Part shown: piece by piece, positions 52,595-64,000 of the stretch
Numbering within the stretch: the first letter of the stretch is position 1
Layout: every line of letters begins with the position of its first letter
Made by a program: the position numbers and the translations under genes
The notes under the pieces: generated by a model
The model's database searches: none
The model's input: the letters and a program-made list of their open reading frames with translations, nothing else
Told to the model about the DNA's origin: nothing
DNA from: Diploptera punctata
Taxonomy: Eukaryota > Arthropoda > Insecta > Blattodea > Blaberidae
NCBI GenBank assembly: GCA_030220185.1
Contig: JASPKZ010004951.1
Span: 1,315,218-1,379,217 of the forward strand
Direction: 5' to 3'
DNA: 64,000 nucleotides

Positions 52595-53910
52595 AAATAA
52601 TTTGTTTAATAATTCACAGTAAACGTAAGTAACAGAGCTCTTTACTTCTCACTTCAGCAATAAAATTTGATAAAAAAATATCTACTGCGTAAGAATTAAA
52701 ATATCGCCACTTTTGTAAATTTACGGCACTGTTCCATTAAGCAGAACATATAATAATCTACCGTATTCGATTTAATGGCAGTTGAAAAAGTCACTGATGA
52801 AGCTCTTTCAATAAAGTACGCGCGTGACCTTGGTCGTGAAATGAATCTGCTGCGCCGTGGACCAGCGAGTTTTTTTTACGAAAATAGAATAAAAACATTT
52901 ATATTGTCTGAACTATTCAACTCTCCAAAAAGGTAATTCCTGGAAATTAATCCTTATTACGTGAGTAGTATCCTGTATTTTTTCCGTTTTCATTTCTTGA
53001 TATGTACTGCAGTAAACCGCCATAAAACAGAAAATTGACACCGAAAATAAAGATATCCTAATTATAAAAATAACACCCTTAAACTACATGATATCAACTA
53101 TATAAATATGTTTGAAACAAATTTTTGTTGTTTACTGTTTCAGAAATATCAGTTAGTAAACGTTTTAGTTTATCATATTTACGATAATTTTATATCATCA
53201 TAACTACGAACCTATAAATGATAAAAATTAAATTTCTGTATTAATACGTTTATAAATGTATTCCCTATATTTAGGTATACATAAAATTAAAAAAATAAAT
53301 TGCAAGATTTTTTGCTGTCCGATTTGATATGGATTGTCCCAATACCGAATGGCGTGGGGTATTAAACCTACACTACCTGCAAAGCGAGAGGATAAACTAA
53401 GGTAAAGGAAGAAAATTATTTTAATGATGGCCTGCGCTAATAATATAACTACAAACTAACAGCAATTTAATTAATTGTTCTGGTTAACTCTAGGCCTATG
53501 TATAGTCTGTATAGATATATACCGGTACTATTTTTTTTGTCATTAAAAATCTTTCCAGGATACGTTACGGGGAGATGGGTCTTTATAGAACTGTATTTCA
53601 GCATGACTCAACTATTTTTCTATCATAGATCAGATTTTTTTTCTAGTTCAGGTATTACACTGGCGGCCAACAGGTCACTTGCGTGCGGTCTTTCAAGTTT
53701 TCCCTAATACGAGTAAGATACCGGAGATCACTAATTCCTTATAAGAAAACATTCAATCGCATTCCAGAATTTCAGTTTTTTTAAGAGTTTGTTTCTGTAT
53801 GGTAAAAAACATATTTAGCGTAATCTGCAATTCTCCGATCAATTTGTTAGATTGGCAGATGATACTGTGTTTACACTTTTGATTCACGAACATTTTCTTT
53901 TGGAGAGCGA
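52595..53910. other. Intergenic, unassigned
   Basis: No gene is supported. The frame at 53498-53707 has no recognisable domain. Confidence 0.35.
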
Positions 53911-53919
53911 AAATCCTAA

Positions 53920-54570
53920 TTCACTGGCACTACCGAACCGGGAGGTTTATGGCTGCACGCGGACACAAGTTTTCCGTACATTCCTATCCTAAGCTAATGT
54001 TTTTCAATCATTTCCTACATAATTAATCTTCCTTAAATCATGTGTAATACTATTCTACTACCTCATTCTTGGCCTTCCTTTTTGGGCGCTTTCCTTCTGG
54101 TTTTCCTACAATAAGTTTCCATTCAATTTTTCATTCTCCATTCGTGCCACATGTCCTTGCCCATGATTTGATCTTATTACATCCAGTTTTCCATGAATAT
54201 AATGTATCTTACAATTATGTAAGTTTTTCCATTCATCTGTGTGTCCGTTTCTTTTAGTCCAAACATTTTCTTAAGAACTTTATTCTCAAATACTCGTAAT
54301 CTGTTCTCTTCCCTCAAAGTAAGATATCATGTTTTGTTTACACGTAGAAAAAACTGGAAGAATAGGCCTAACCGTTTTATATGTTTTTGATTCAACTTTT
54401 TTTTTAGATAAGTTGGATGACACGAGTCCCTGCAATGCGTAATAGCATACGTTTGCAGAGTTCATATATCATGTTTAATTTATTTCTCCATTTCATTCCA
54501 GTTTGTAATTATTGTTCCCAGGAATTCGAGTTCTGCAATTTCTTCAAAATTTCGAAAATACACTGAAGCT
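53920..54570 (-). mobile_element. LINE family alpha, minus copy
   Basis: CACTGGCACTACCGAACCGGGAGG, then CTCATTCTTGGCCTTCCTTTTTGGGCGC, CACATGTCCTTGCCCATGATTTG and AACTTTATTCTCAAATACTCG match in order the reverse complement of the family C-terminus and RT thumb. It extends to GTAATTATTGTTCCCAGGAATTCGAG. Several stops. Confidence 0.8.
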
Positions 54571-54574
54571 AATA

Positions 54575-55570
54575 TTTTGTTTTGTGGATTTGAATATCCT
54601 ACAGACCCTATCGCTTCAAGATTAATCGCAAAACCCAATCTGAGTTTTACCAGAGACATGATTTGTTTATACGAGGATTTTTTAACGTGTCACAGTCTAA
54701 GCAAAATGACATGTCCGCTTTTAAATCCTCCATAAGAAGCTTCTTAATCGAATTTTCTTTTCAGTCGAAAAAATTCCTTTAACCACGAGTTCAAAATCGA
54801 ATCTGAGTTTCTCGCATCCCATTAAACTCAATATTCTTGGACAAGAAATACCTATTTTAGCCATATTGTTAGACTTTTTGAACGAAATACATATTGTTAG
54901 AATGAAGAAGGTCCTTGCAGAGTATACAAAAATAGTGGTTATATGCGTCCTGTGTTTAAGAAATCGTTGATTAGTATGCGTAGATAGTAAATACGTTTTT
55001 TTATATCCCAAGCCGTTAAAAGCTGGGCGTGCAAATGTCATAATTTTTTTATCAATATCTCTTATTTCCTGCCATCTTTGATGTGCCGTAAATCTAGGAA
55101 TCCACGGTTATATTTTCCTTCCGAAGGACACCATATTTTTAACCGAATTTTTACTCTTTGAAAACAGTACAAGTTTGAACCTGTGAACCATTCCAGAAAC
55201 AAGAATGACAGAGCAAACATTTATGAGATGTGATGCGTATGCAAGGTTATTGTAGGTAAGAAAGGAAGGCAGCATAGAAACACCCATTTATAGACAGGAA
55301 TATTTTTTAAAGGTACTTCTCAGTGCTAATGGTTAAATAAGTTAATAACTTTGTAAATCGAGTTAACAAGTTATTCTAAGAGTTAGGGGTTTCATTTATA
55401 TTGAAAGTTATATTGTGCAATTCAATATAACTTGATCTTGTTTTTATTAATTTTATGAGGGCCTTCTAAAAATAAATAGTATTTTAAATAAAATTACCTT
55501 TTTGTATTAGGCCTATAGTCAGTAGCACTTGGGTGTACGACGTTATTATTTTATTGGGTGACATTCAATA
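54575..55570. other. Intergenic, unassigned
   Basis: No recognised gene or repeat. The 106-codon minus frame at 54721-55041 shows no known domain and could be chance. Confidence 0.35.
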
Positions 55571-55574
55571 ATAA

Positions 55575-56450
55575 TTAATTAGACCTATCTAATATATAAA
55601 AATGAATGTTTGTTTGTTTGTACTTTATGCGCGACCACACCGTTGATCCGATTGTGATGGGGCTTTTTGCAAAATGTTCAGGAGATTCCCGGAATGAACA
55701 TAGGCTATAAGAGAGTTGTGATACTCAACTCCTACACCCTTAAAAATCGCCCTCTGTAGTGGAAAACGTGAAAAGTTAGCTCTTTGGACGCTTAAATGGC
55801 TTATGCTGCCTAAACCATAACAAATACACAAAATTAATGTACATAGAATTGAATATCTCAAAAAGCTCTACAAAAACGTCCGCGACAGCATATGTTTATC
55901 TCTTATGGATAACTCACAATAACTATTTTTGTGTTTCATTGATGCCAAGAAGATCGAGGCAAGTACGTAGATTCCTGTGCAAGCATAGCAGCACTTTACG
56001 TGAAACTTAGAATAACGAATTTTGTCTTTTAGATCATTTATGCCAAGAAGATCGAGATAAGTAGATTCCCGAGCAACACCGGGTAATCAGCACAGGGAAT
56101 CTTAAAATAATTACGATATACATTTATAATTATTTTTCATTTTACTTATTCAACTAATCGTAAGAAGTACATTAATATTTGTCTTTCAGCTCATTTATAC
56201 CAAGGAGATCGGGATGAGTAGATTCCCGGACAACGCCGGGTAAACAGCAAGGAGTATCTAAAAATAATTACGATATACATTTTTCCTCTTACTTATTTAA
56301 CTAAACATAAAACACATACAGTTTCGTATTTCAGCTCATTTATGTCAAGAAGATCGGGATAAGTAGATTCCAGGACCATGCCGGGTAATCAGCAAGGGGT
56401 ATCTAAAAATATACATTTATAATTATTTTCCTTTTACTTATTCAACTAAA
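55575..56450. repeat. Repeat element with 3-4 degenerate tandem units
   Basis: It starts ATATATAAAAATGAATGTTTGTTTG. Related units start near 55943, 56041, 56198 and 56342 (CCAAGAAGATCG(A/G)GATAAGTAGATTCC...GCCGGGTAATCAGCA). The last two intervals are about 157 and 144 bp. This is typical of tandem-containing insect transposon ends. The class is not assigned, possibly rolling-circle. Confidence 0.6.
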
Positions 56451-56454
56451 CATC

Positions 56455-56556
56455 CATCCATAGTAATTCTGCACGAAGGTAGGTCCTTCACCGCAATCAT
56501 AGCATTTTCATGCTATGCTTGCAGCTTTACTAGGGAATTGTAGGTGTGGTAGCTTG
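56455..56556 (-). mobile_element. SINE type C, 3' end fragment
   Basis: ATAGTAATTCTGCACGAAGGTAGGTCCTTCACC...GAATTGTAGGTGTGGTAGCTT is the reverse complement of the type C 3' end. Confidence 0.75.
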
Positions 56557-56795
56557 AATGGACAAATCCTTTAGGTGGGACTATAAACTGTGGATACTAG
56601 TCTTAAGATTTTCAGGCCGTAAAATAACTTGAAGCCTGAATAAAGAAGCAAATGAGCAAAATTTAATCGACTTTCATCCATCCAAGTAATACCTTAATTG
56701 CATAATAGATGTCTTCTAAGACGAGACGACACGCTGATCCCGTCACTCACGACATCTGTAGGGAAATAAAATTAAGATTAGTTAAGTAATGTCCC
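56557..56795 (+). mobile_element. SINE type D, body and 3' end
   Basis: GGACAAATCCTTTAGGTGGGACTATAAACTG, GAGCAAAATTTAATCG, CATCCATCCAAGTAATACC and GACATCTGTAGGG match 47920-48130. The tRNA-like head is missing. Confidence 0.75.
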
Positions 56796-56796
56796 G

Positions 56797-57670
56797 CGCT
56801 GTAGCCGAGTGGTTAAGGCAAGATGACTTGGCGCAGAGCTACGAGACTTGAGCTGTTTCGGGTCTCCATGGGGGAAGAAATTTTCTCAGGCAATTTCGGC
56901 CTGTATGGTACCGGTGCCCACACAGCATCGTGAGGAATATGAGTAGCTACAATATGTAGTGACTATTGACTTCCCAACTTCTTTCAAAAAACGTAAAAAT
57001 GAAAATACATAAAATATTATTCTACCAGTTATATTATATGGATGCGAAACATGGACTCTTACTTTGAGTGAGGAAAGGAGATTACGAGTATTTGAGAATA
57101 AAGTTCTTAGGAACATTTTTGGACCAAAGAGAGATGAACAGACATGTGAATGGAGAAGACTACATAACAGTGAACTACATGGTCTTTATAGGAAGCCAGA
57201 TATAATGAGAACAGTTAAGTCTCGTAGACTGCGATGGGCAGGACATGTGACACGAATGGGGACTGAAAGACGTGCATGGAAGCTTCTTGTAGGAAAGCCA
57301 GAGGGAAAACGCCCAGTTGGTAGACCAAGAATGAGGTGGGAGAATAAGATTAACTATGATTTTAGGGAAGTCGATTATACAGGGAATGATTGGAAAACAT
57401 TAGCTCAGGAGAGAGATGTATGGAGAGCTTATGTCCGCGCGGCCATGAACTTACGGGTTCGATAGTGCCAGTTAGTTAGTTACAATAAGTAGCGGCTCCA
57501 GGTTGAGGAAACCAGCTATAAAGGTTGGGTGACTCGATTGCTGACCACATGCCACCCCTGTACTGGCAGGATGATCGTCTACCTCTGTGATTAACACATG
57601 TAGATGTGACGCCAGAATCCGGCTAGTAGGCCAAGGGCCTTCTAGGCCTGTCGCGCCATAGAGAATTTGT
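56797..57670 (+). mobile_element. tRNA-derived SINE type B, split by a LINE insertion
   Basis: Head GCGCTGTAGCCGAGTGGTTAAGGCAAG and B-box-like TGTTTCGGGTCTCC start the element. The body stops near 56968 and resumes near 57483 (CAATAAGTAGCGGCTCCAGG) through to CTTCTAGGCCTGTCGCGCC. The intervening 57000-57478 is a LINE family alpha copy. TACAATA(T/A)GTAG(T/C)G on both sides is its target duplication. Confidence 0.85.
56972..57480 (+). mobile_element. LINE family alpha 3' end, best-preserved copy
   Basis: An uninterrupted frame (57064-57465) reads RLRVFENKVLRNIFGPKRDE, QTCEWRRLHNSELHGLYRKP, KSRRLRWAGHVTRMGTERRA, GKPEGKRPVGRPRMRWENKI and DVWRAYVRAAMNLRVR. It ends GATAGTGCCAGTTAGTTAGTTA. It is the last 133 residues of the LINE ORF2 and is used here as the family reference. 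It sits inside SINE type B. Confidence 0.9.
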
Positions 57671-57739
57671 TAAGTAACCCCAAAAGAGGAGGCCAGAGCC
57701 CGGATTGGTCTGTAAGAGCCATAGGAAATTTAGATTTGA

Positions 57740-57845
57740 AGGAATGAACAAAACTCTTACTCTCCATTGATTGGAATCGAACTCGGATCATATCGATGAT
57801 TTTGCTGCTTGATCGAACAGTCTTACTCGTACAACATAAACTGTA
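57740..57845 (-). mobile_element. tRNA-like SINE fragment
   Basis: The minus strand ATCCGAGTTCGATTCCAATC is a B box and CGAGTAAGACTGTTCGATC an A-box-like arm. The rest is decayed. Confidence 0.4.
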
Positions 57846-58344
57846 AACGTATTTCTGATCTGGGAGAAGGGACTGAACTGAAGAAGAACAAAAAAAAATC
57901 TTGGGTTAATTACTGTGCAAAAGTTTGATTAGACTTTTGTTTTCTATATTACTGTAATTGTTTATGTTATCTTAATCTTAGGGTGACTGCCAATGCGTTT
58001 TGCTAGTGTATGTGTTTTTACTTCTCCTTTTAGTGAATTCCGAAGTTGTACTCATGAAAATATTCATGTTTTAAAGTGTTAATCGATTCCACTTACTAGA
58101 CACCAAAAACACGACGATATATATAAATATGTATTAAGGTTCTAAAGGAAAATTTTAGTTTTGTCGCCACAGAACTCAGCATGTAACAAACAATCTGAAA
58201 TTAGCAAAAGTAAGGTTGAGTTGTTTAACCTGTAGCGAAAATTTGAAAATAGGTATAGCAGCCCCAATATTTTCACTTATCTTTTCTTAATATAACTTGG
58301 TATATTCAATTAGAATAAAAATGAAAAAGTATTACTATTACTAT

Positions 58345-58935
58345 TTAACTCATGCCCCAAATGGGAGTCAATGACCAATCATGTTTCAATGAATTTTGTG
58401 TTAAAACCAATGACAGTCGTGTTTCACCTCGACATTTTTCGGTTTCTGTTTACCAAAATAAAGAAAGTTCCTCTGAACAGGTCAGATTTTTATTTTGCAG
58501 TGACTGACTCTACAAAAAATATACCATATAATGAACAAATTCCTTCGAACTACATATTTGATAATTGTGTGTTCAATAATTGTGTTTTTAAATACTGATT
58601 TTACTGGGTTGTTTCCTAAAAAAATAATTATTAACCTATGATGTTGGTTTTAAACAGTTTGATGTGTTTCATTTTTTCTCCACTAGGGTGCATTCTTACA
58701 ATATTGTGATCCTATATGGCAATAAATAAATGGTCAATTTACAGTGATGAACAAATGAAACATAACAAAACATTTCTCATTTGTTTTCAAACATCGCAGT
58801 TTACATTAAATATATATAAATATTTAAAAATAATTATATTTAAATAATGATTTGTGAGTAAACAGCTTCATTTTATTCGTTAAATAGTCCTAACATATGC
58901 TACTCTTAATTTCCAAATCCTCTAGATAAATAGGA
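58345..58935. repeat. Dispersed repeat of unknown class, copy 2 (empty site)
   Basis: Matches 21975-23310 without the LINE epsilon insertion: AAAGAAAGTTCCTCTGAACAGGTCAGA runs straight through the insertion point. No coding capacity. Confidence 0.7.
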
Positions 58936-58939
58936 AATC

Positions 58940-59510
58940 ACTCGTGGTATTACTTATGATAACCAGCGAATCGGACCAATAAGTGTATGGGTTTACCTGA
59001 AAGGCGAAAATTAAAATCGTTATAGCAGCCACCATTTTGAGTTTCTTCAAACAAAACTCGAAATGTAATATTTGAATAAGAAAATTAGTTTTGAGTTCTT
59101 TAATCATCAAAGTCGCAGAATTAGGAGTGGTGGTAAACAAAAAGTTGACTTTGAGGAGCATTTTCAACGCTATAGCGGCTACAATTTTTTGTTTTCTCAC
59201 AACGAAACTTGGTATCTGGGGCCTCTATACAATTTTATTATGATAAAAAAGACTATTTCGTAAACTAGCAAAATCGACTATTAATTCAGAAAAATTGAAC
59301 ACTGCTCTAGTGGATGCATTATTTTCATCTCTATGAAACTGGATAGAAACGATTTAGTTCTTTATGCGGATTACCCGGACAAATTTCCCTGAGTACTGAG
59401 ACCTGAAAGATCTGTTGCGCTATCCCAGTATATTACGGATGAATGGAATTAAATCTACTCTACTGTGTTAAGTTATGTGAGTTGTATGGTGTCTTCTTGG
59501 TCCAGCACAC
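58940..59510. other. Intergenic, unassigned
   Basis: Small frames on both strands have no recognised domain. Confidence 0.35.
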
Positions 59511-59519
59511 CAGGTTTTA

Positions 59520-59905
59520 CTCTCATGATCCGTATCGTTATTTTTGGTTGGGCCCGTAGTCGCGAAGAGGGACTACACCCTCCCATTGGTCACTTCTGCC
59601 CTTTCTTTTTTTTTGGTTCGGTGGACACCCCGTTAGATCCTCACAATCATCAGTGCATGCCAACCAATCTATTTTTCCTAACATGAAATGAGATGAAGGG
59701 CGATATGAAATAAATGAATGAGACAAGAAATATCATGAAGAGAATGGAAGGGAGAATGGAAAGTAGTGGGATGAAATCCGGAAAATGGGAGAATCCCGAG
59801 AAGACTCCGAAAAATCTCGGTATAGCCCACCACAAACATCCCCCTGGAACCGCCAGGATACGTACCTAGGTTCCCAGTTAGAGCAGCCGCGCGCCCTAGC
59901 CATGT
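59520..59905 (-). mobile_element. tRNA-derived SINE type F, second minus copy
   Basis: ATGAAATGAGATGAAGGGC, GGGATGAAATCCGG, GAATCCCGAGAAGACTCCG and ACCACAAACATCCCCCTGGAACCG follow the same order as 25380-25580. The head region (minus strand GGCTAGGGCGCGCGGCTGCTC) differs from the first copy. Confidence 0.7.
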
Positions 59906-59906
59906 G

Positions 59907-60109
<203 letters not shown>

Positions 60110-60110
<1 letters not shown>

Positions 60111-63100
60111 TACTACTAACTACTAATACTACTAACTACTGCTACTATACTAACTACAGCTGCTAACTAGTACTACTACTAACTACTAATACTACTAACT
60201 ACTGCTACTATACTAACTACTGCTGCTACTGCTCCTACTGCTGCTACTGCTGCTAACTAGTACTACTACTAACTACTAATACTACTAACTACTGCTACTA
60301 TACTAACTACTGCTGCTACTGCTGCTAACTAGTACTACTACTAACTACTAATACTACTAACTACTGCTACTATACTAACTACTGCTGCTACTGCTAACTA
60401 GTACTACTAATACTACTAACTACTGCTACTATACTAACTACTGCTGCTACTGCTGCTACTGCTCCTACTGCTGCTACTGCTGCTAACTAGTACTACTACT
60501 AACTACTAATACTACTAACTACTGCTACTATACTAACTACTGCTGCTACTGCTGCTAACTAGTACTACTACTAACTACTAATACTACTAACTACTGCTAC
60601 TATACTAACTACTGCTGCTACTGCTACTACTGCTCCTACTGCTGCTACTGCTGCTAACTAGTACTACTACTAACTACTAATACTACTAACTACTGCTACT
60701 ATACTAACTACTGCTGCTACTGCTGCTAACTAGTACTACTACTAACTACTAATACTACTAACTACTGCTACTATACTACTACTGCTACTACTGCTGCTAC
60801 TGCTGCTAACTAGTACTACTACTAACTACTAATACTACTAACTACTGCTACTATACTAACTACTGCTGCTACTGCTGCTAACTAGTACTACTACTAACTA
60901 CTAATACTACTAACTACTGCTACTATACTACTACTAACTACTACTGCTGCTACTGCTGCTAACTAGTACTAACTACTATCTACTACTAACTACAATACTA
61001 CACTACTGCTACTATACTAACTACTGCTGCTACTGCTAACTAGTACTACTAATACTACTAACTACTGCTACTATACTACTATACTACTACTGCTGCTTAC
61101 TGCTGCTACTGACTCTCCTACTGCTGCTACTGCTGCTAACTAGTACTACTACTAACTACTAATACTACTAACTACTGCTACTATACTAACTACTGCTGCT
61201 ACTGCTGCTAACTAGTACTACTACTAACTACTAATACTACTAACTACTGCTACTATACTAACTACTGCTGCTACTGCTACTACTGCTCCTTACTGCTGCT
61301 GCTACTGCTGCTAACTAGTACTACTACTAACTACTAATACTACTAACTACTGCTACTATACTAACTACTGCTGCTACTGCTGCTAACTAGTACTACTACT
61401 AACTACTAATACTACTAACTACTGCTACTATACTAACTACTGCTGCTACTGCTGCTAACTAGTACTACTACTAACTACTAATACTACTAACTACTAACTA
61501 CTACTACTAACTAACTGCTGCTACTGCTGCTAACTAGTAACTACTACTAACTACTATATACATACTAACTACTAACTACTAATACTAACTAACTGCTGCT
61601 ACTGCTGCTAACTAGTACTACTACTAACTACTAACTACTACTAACTACTAATACTACTAACTACTAGCTACTATACTAACTACTGCTGCTTACTGCTGCT
61701 AACTAGTACTAATACTAACTACTAATACTACTAACTACTGCTACTATACTAAACTACTGCTGCTACTGCTGCTAACTAGTACTACTACTAACTACTAATA
61801 CTACTAACTACTACTGCTACTATACTAACTACTGATGCTACTGCTGCTAACTAGTACTACTAACTAGTACTACTAATACTACTAACTACTGCTACTATAC
61901 TAACTCACTGCTGCTGCTGCTGCTACTGCTGCTACTGCTAACTAGTACTACTAACAACTACTAACTACTGCTACTATACTACTACTACTGCTACTGCTGC
62001 TAACTAGTACTGCTACTAACTAGTACTACTACTAACTACTAACACTACTAACTACTGCTACTATACTAACTACTGCTGCTACTGCTGCTAACTAGTACTA
62101 TACTACTAACTACTAATAACTACTAACTACTAATACTACTAACTACTGCTACTATACTAACTACTGCTGCTACTGCTGCTAACTAGTACTACTACTAACT
62201 ACTAATACTACTAACTACTAATACTACTAACTACTGCTACTATACTAACTACTGCTGCTACTGCTGCTAACTAGTACTACTACTAACTACTAATACTACT
62301 AACTACTGCTACTATACTAACTACTGATGCTACTGCTAACTACTGCTAGTACTACTACTAACTACTAATACTACTAACTACTAATACTACTAACTACTGC
62401 TACTATACTAACTACTGCTGCTAACTAGTACTACTACTAACTACTAATACTACTAACTACTGCTACTATACTAACTACTGCTGCTAACTAGTACTACTAC
62501 TAACTACTAATACTACTAACTACTGCTACTATACTAACTACTGCTGCTCTACTGATGCTAACTAGTACTACTACTAACGACTAATACTACGAACCTGCTG
62601 CTACTGAATGCTACTAGTATAACTACTAACTATAATACTACTATAATACTGCTACTATACTAACTATGCTGCTACTGCTTCTAACTATTACTACTACTAA
62701 CTACTGCTACTACTAACTAACTACTTACTATACTACTGCTGCTACTGCTGCTAACTAGTACTACTACTACTACTAATACCTACGAACTACTCTGCTACTA
62801 TAACTCACTACTGCTGCTACTGCTACTCTACTGCTCCTACTGCTGCTACTGCTGCTAACTAGTACTACTACTAACTACTAATACTACTAACTACTGCTAC
62901 TATACTAACTACTGCTGCTACTGCTGCTAACTAGTACTACTACTAACTACTAATACTACTAACTACTGCTACTATACTAACTACTGCTGCTACTGCTACT
63001 ACTGCTCCTACTGCTGCTACTGCTGCTAACTAGTACTACTACTAACTACTAATACTACTAACTACTGCTACTATACTAACTACTGCTGCTACTGCTGCTA

Positions 63101-64000
63101 ACTAGTACTACTACTAACTACTAATACTACTAACTACTGCTACTATACTAACTACTACTACTTGCTGCTACTGCTGCTAACTAGTACTACTACTAACTAC
63201 TAATACTACTAACTACTGCTACTATAATAACTACTGATGCTACTGCTGCTAACTAGTACTACTACTAACTACTAATACTACTAACTACTGCTACTATACT
63301 AACTACTGCTGCTGCTGCTACTGCTGCTACTGCAACTAGTACTACTAATAACTACTAACTACTGCTACTATACTAACTACTGCTGCTACTGGCTGCTAAC
63401 TAGTACTACTACTAACTACTAACACTACTAACTAACTGCTACTATACTAACTACTCTGCTACTGCTGCTAACTAGTACTACTACTAACTACTAATACTAC
63501 TAACTACTAATACTATAACTACTGCTACATACTAACTACTGCTGCTACTGCTGCTAACTAGTACTACTACTAACTACTAATACACTAACTACTAATACTA
63601 CTAAACCTAACTGGCTACTATACTAACTACTGCTGCTACTGCTGCTAACTAGTACTACTACTAACTACTAATACTACTAACTACTGCTACTATACTAACT
63701 ACTGATGCTACTGCTGCTACTAACTAGTACTACTACTAACTACTAATACTACTAACTACTAATACTACTAACTCTGCTACTATACTAACTACTTCTGCTA
63801 CTGCTGCTAACTAGTACTACTACTAACTACTGATACTACTACTAACTACTGCTACTTACTACTAACTACTACTACTACTGCTGCTAACTAGTACTACTAC
63901 TAACTAATACTACTACTAACTACTAATACTACTACTACTAATACTAAACTACTACTGCTGCTACTGATGCTAACTATACTGCACTACTAACTACTAATAC
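60110..64000. repeat. 72-bp minisatellite array built from CTA/CTG-type triplets, running past the window end
   Basis: The basic unit starts AACTAGTACTACTACTAACT, continues ACTAATACTACTAACTACTGCTACTATACT and ends with CTGCTGCTACTGCTGCT (72 bp). It repeats dozens of times with small indels. In places two units are followed by an extra TGCTCCTACTGCTGCTACTGC block, giving longer composite units. Every frame has stops (CTAG, TAA), so it is non-coding. Each unit carries ACTAGT (SpeI). Confidence 0.95.

Noticed and set aside
54721..55041. 106-codon minus-strand open frame as a gene
   Set aside because: No recognisable motif, AT-rich context and no splice or neighbour evidence. Left unassigned.

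Overview
The window looks like AT-rich, intron-containing animal DNA with no prokaryotic organisation. Insect-type genes and the density and kinds of transposons point to an insect, most likely a cockroach (Blattodea; Periplaneta-like). The species assignment is inference. I find two host genes, both on the minus strand. Almost everything else is transposon, SINE or simple repeat.

Host gene 1 (9895-35458, minus) is an orthologue of NUDT14, the UDP-sugar diphosphatase of the Nudix family. It can be rebuilt from six small coding exons spread over 25.6 kb. All junctions have GT/AG borders, the exon lengths add up to exactly 210 codons including the stop, and the deduced 209-residue protein matches the family along its length. 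Its five introns carry most of the mobile elements of the left half. Host gene 2 (44041-47418, minus) encodes a 968-residue cysteine-rich insect protein in two exons, with seven DCGPxYPCGxCG-type repeats, three YDTTGxLS repeats and a basic C-terminus. Its function is unknown to me.

Layout: 1-4.1 kb holds LINE tails and a Penelope-like element (PLE) copy split by a Harbinger-type DNA transposon, next to a second PLE copy split by an internally deleted LINE. 4.1-35.5 kb is NUDT14 plus its 3' flank, with tRNA-derived SINEs, PLE fragments, several LINE families and a mariner remnant. 35.5-44 kb is intergenic, with a CA/TA/TG microsatellite, two long-TIR DNA transposons and two LINEs, one split by a SINE. 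44-47.4 kb is host gene 2. 47.4-59.9 kb holds more SINEs and LINEs. 59.9 kb to the window end is a roughly 4 kb array of trinucleotide-derived repeats (72-bp unit, CTA/CTG-rich).

The most notable structural signal is a recurring motif in PLE ends: CTGANGA, one extra base, a short stem whose sequence differs from copy to copy but stays paired, then GAAAC and usually GTC or GTT. This is the core arrangement of a hammerhead ribozyme. The best example sits in a 463-bp fold-back element at 12084-12546.
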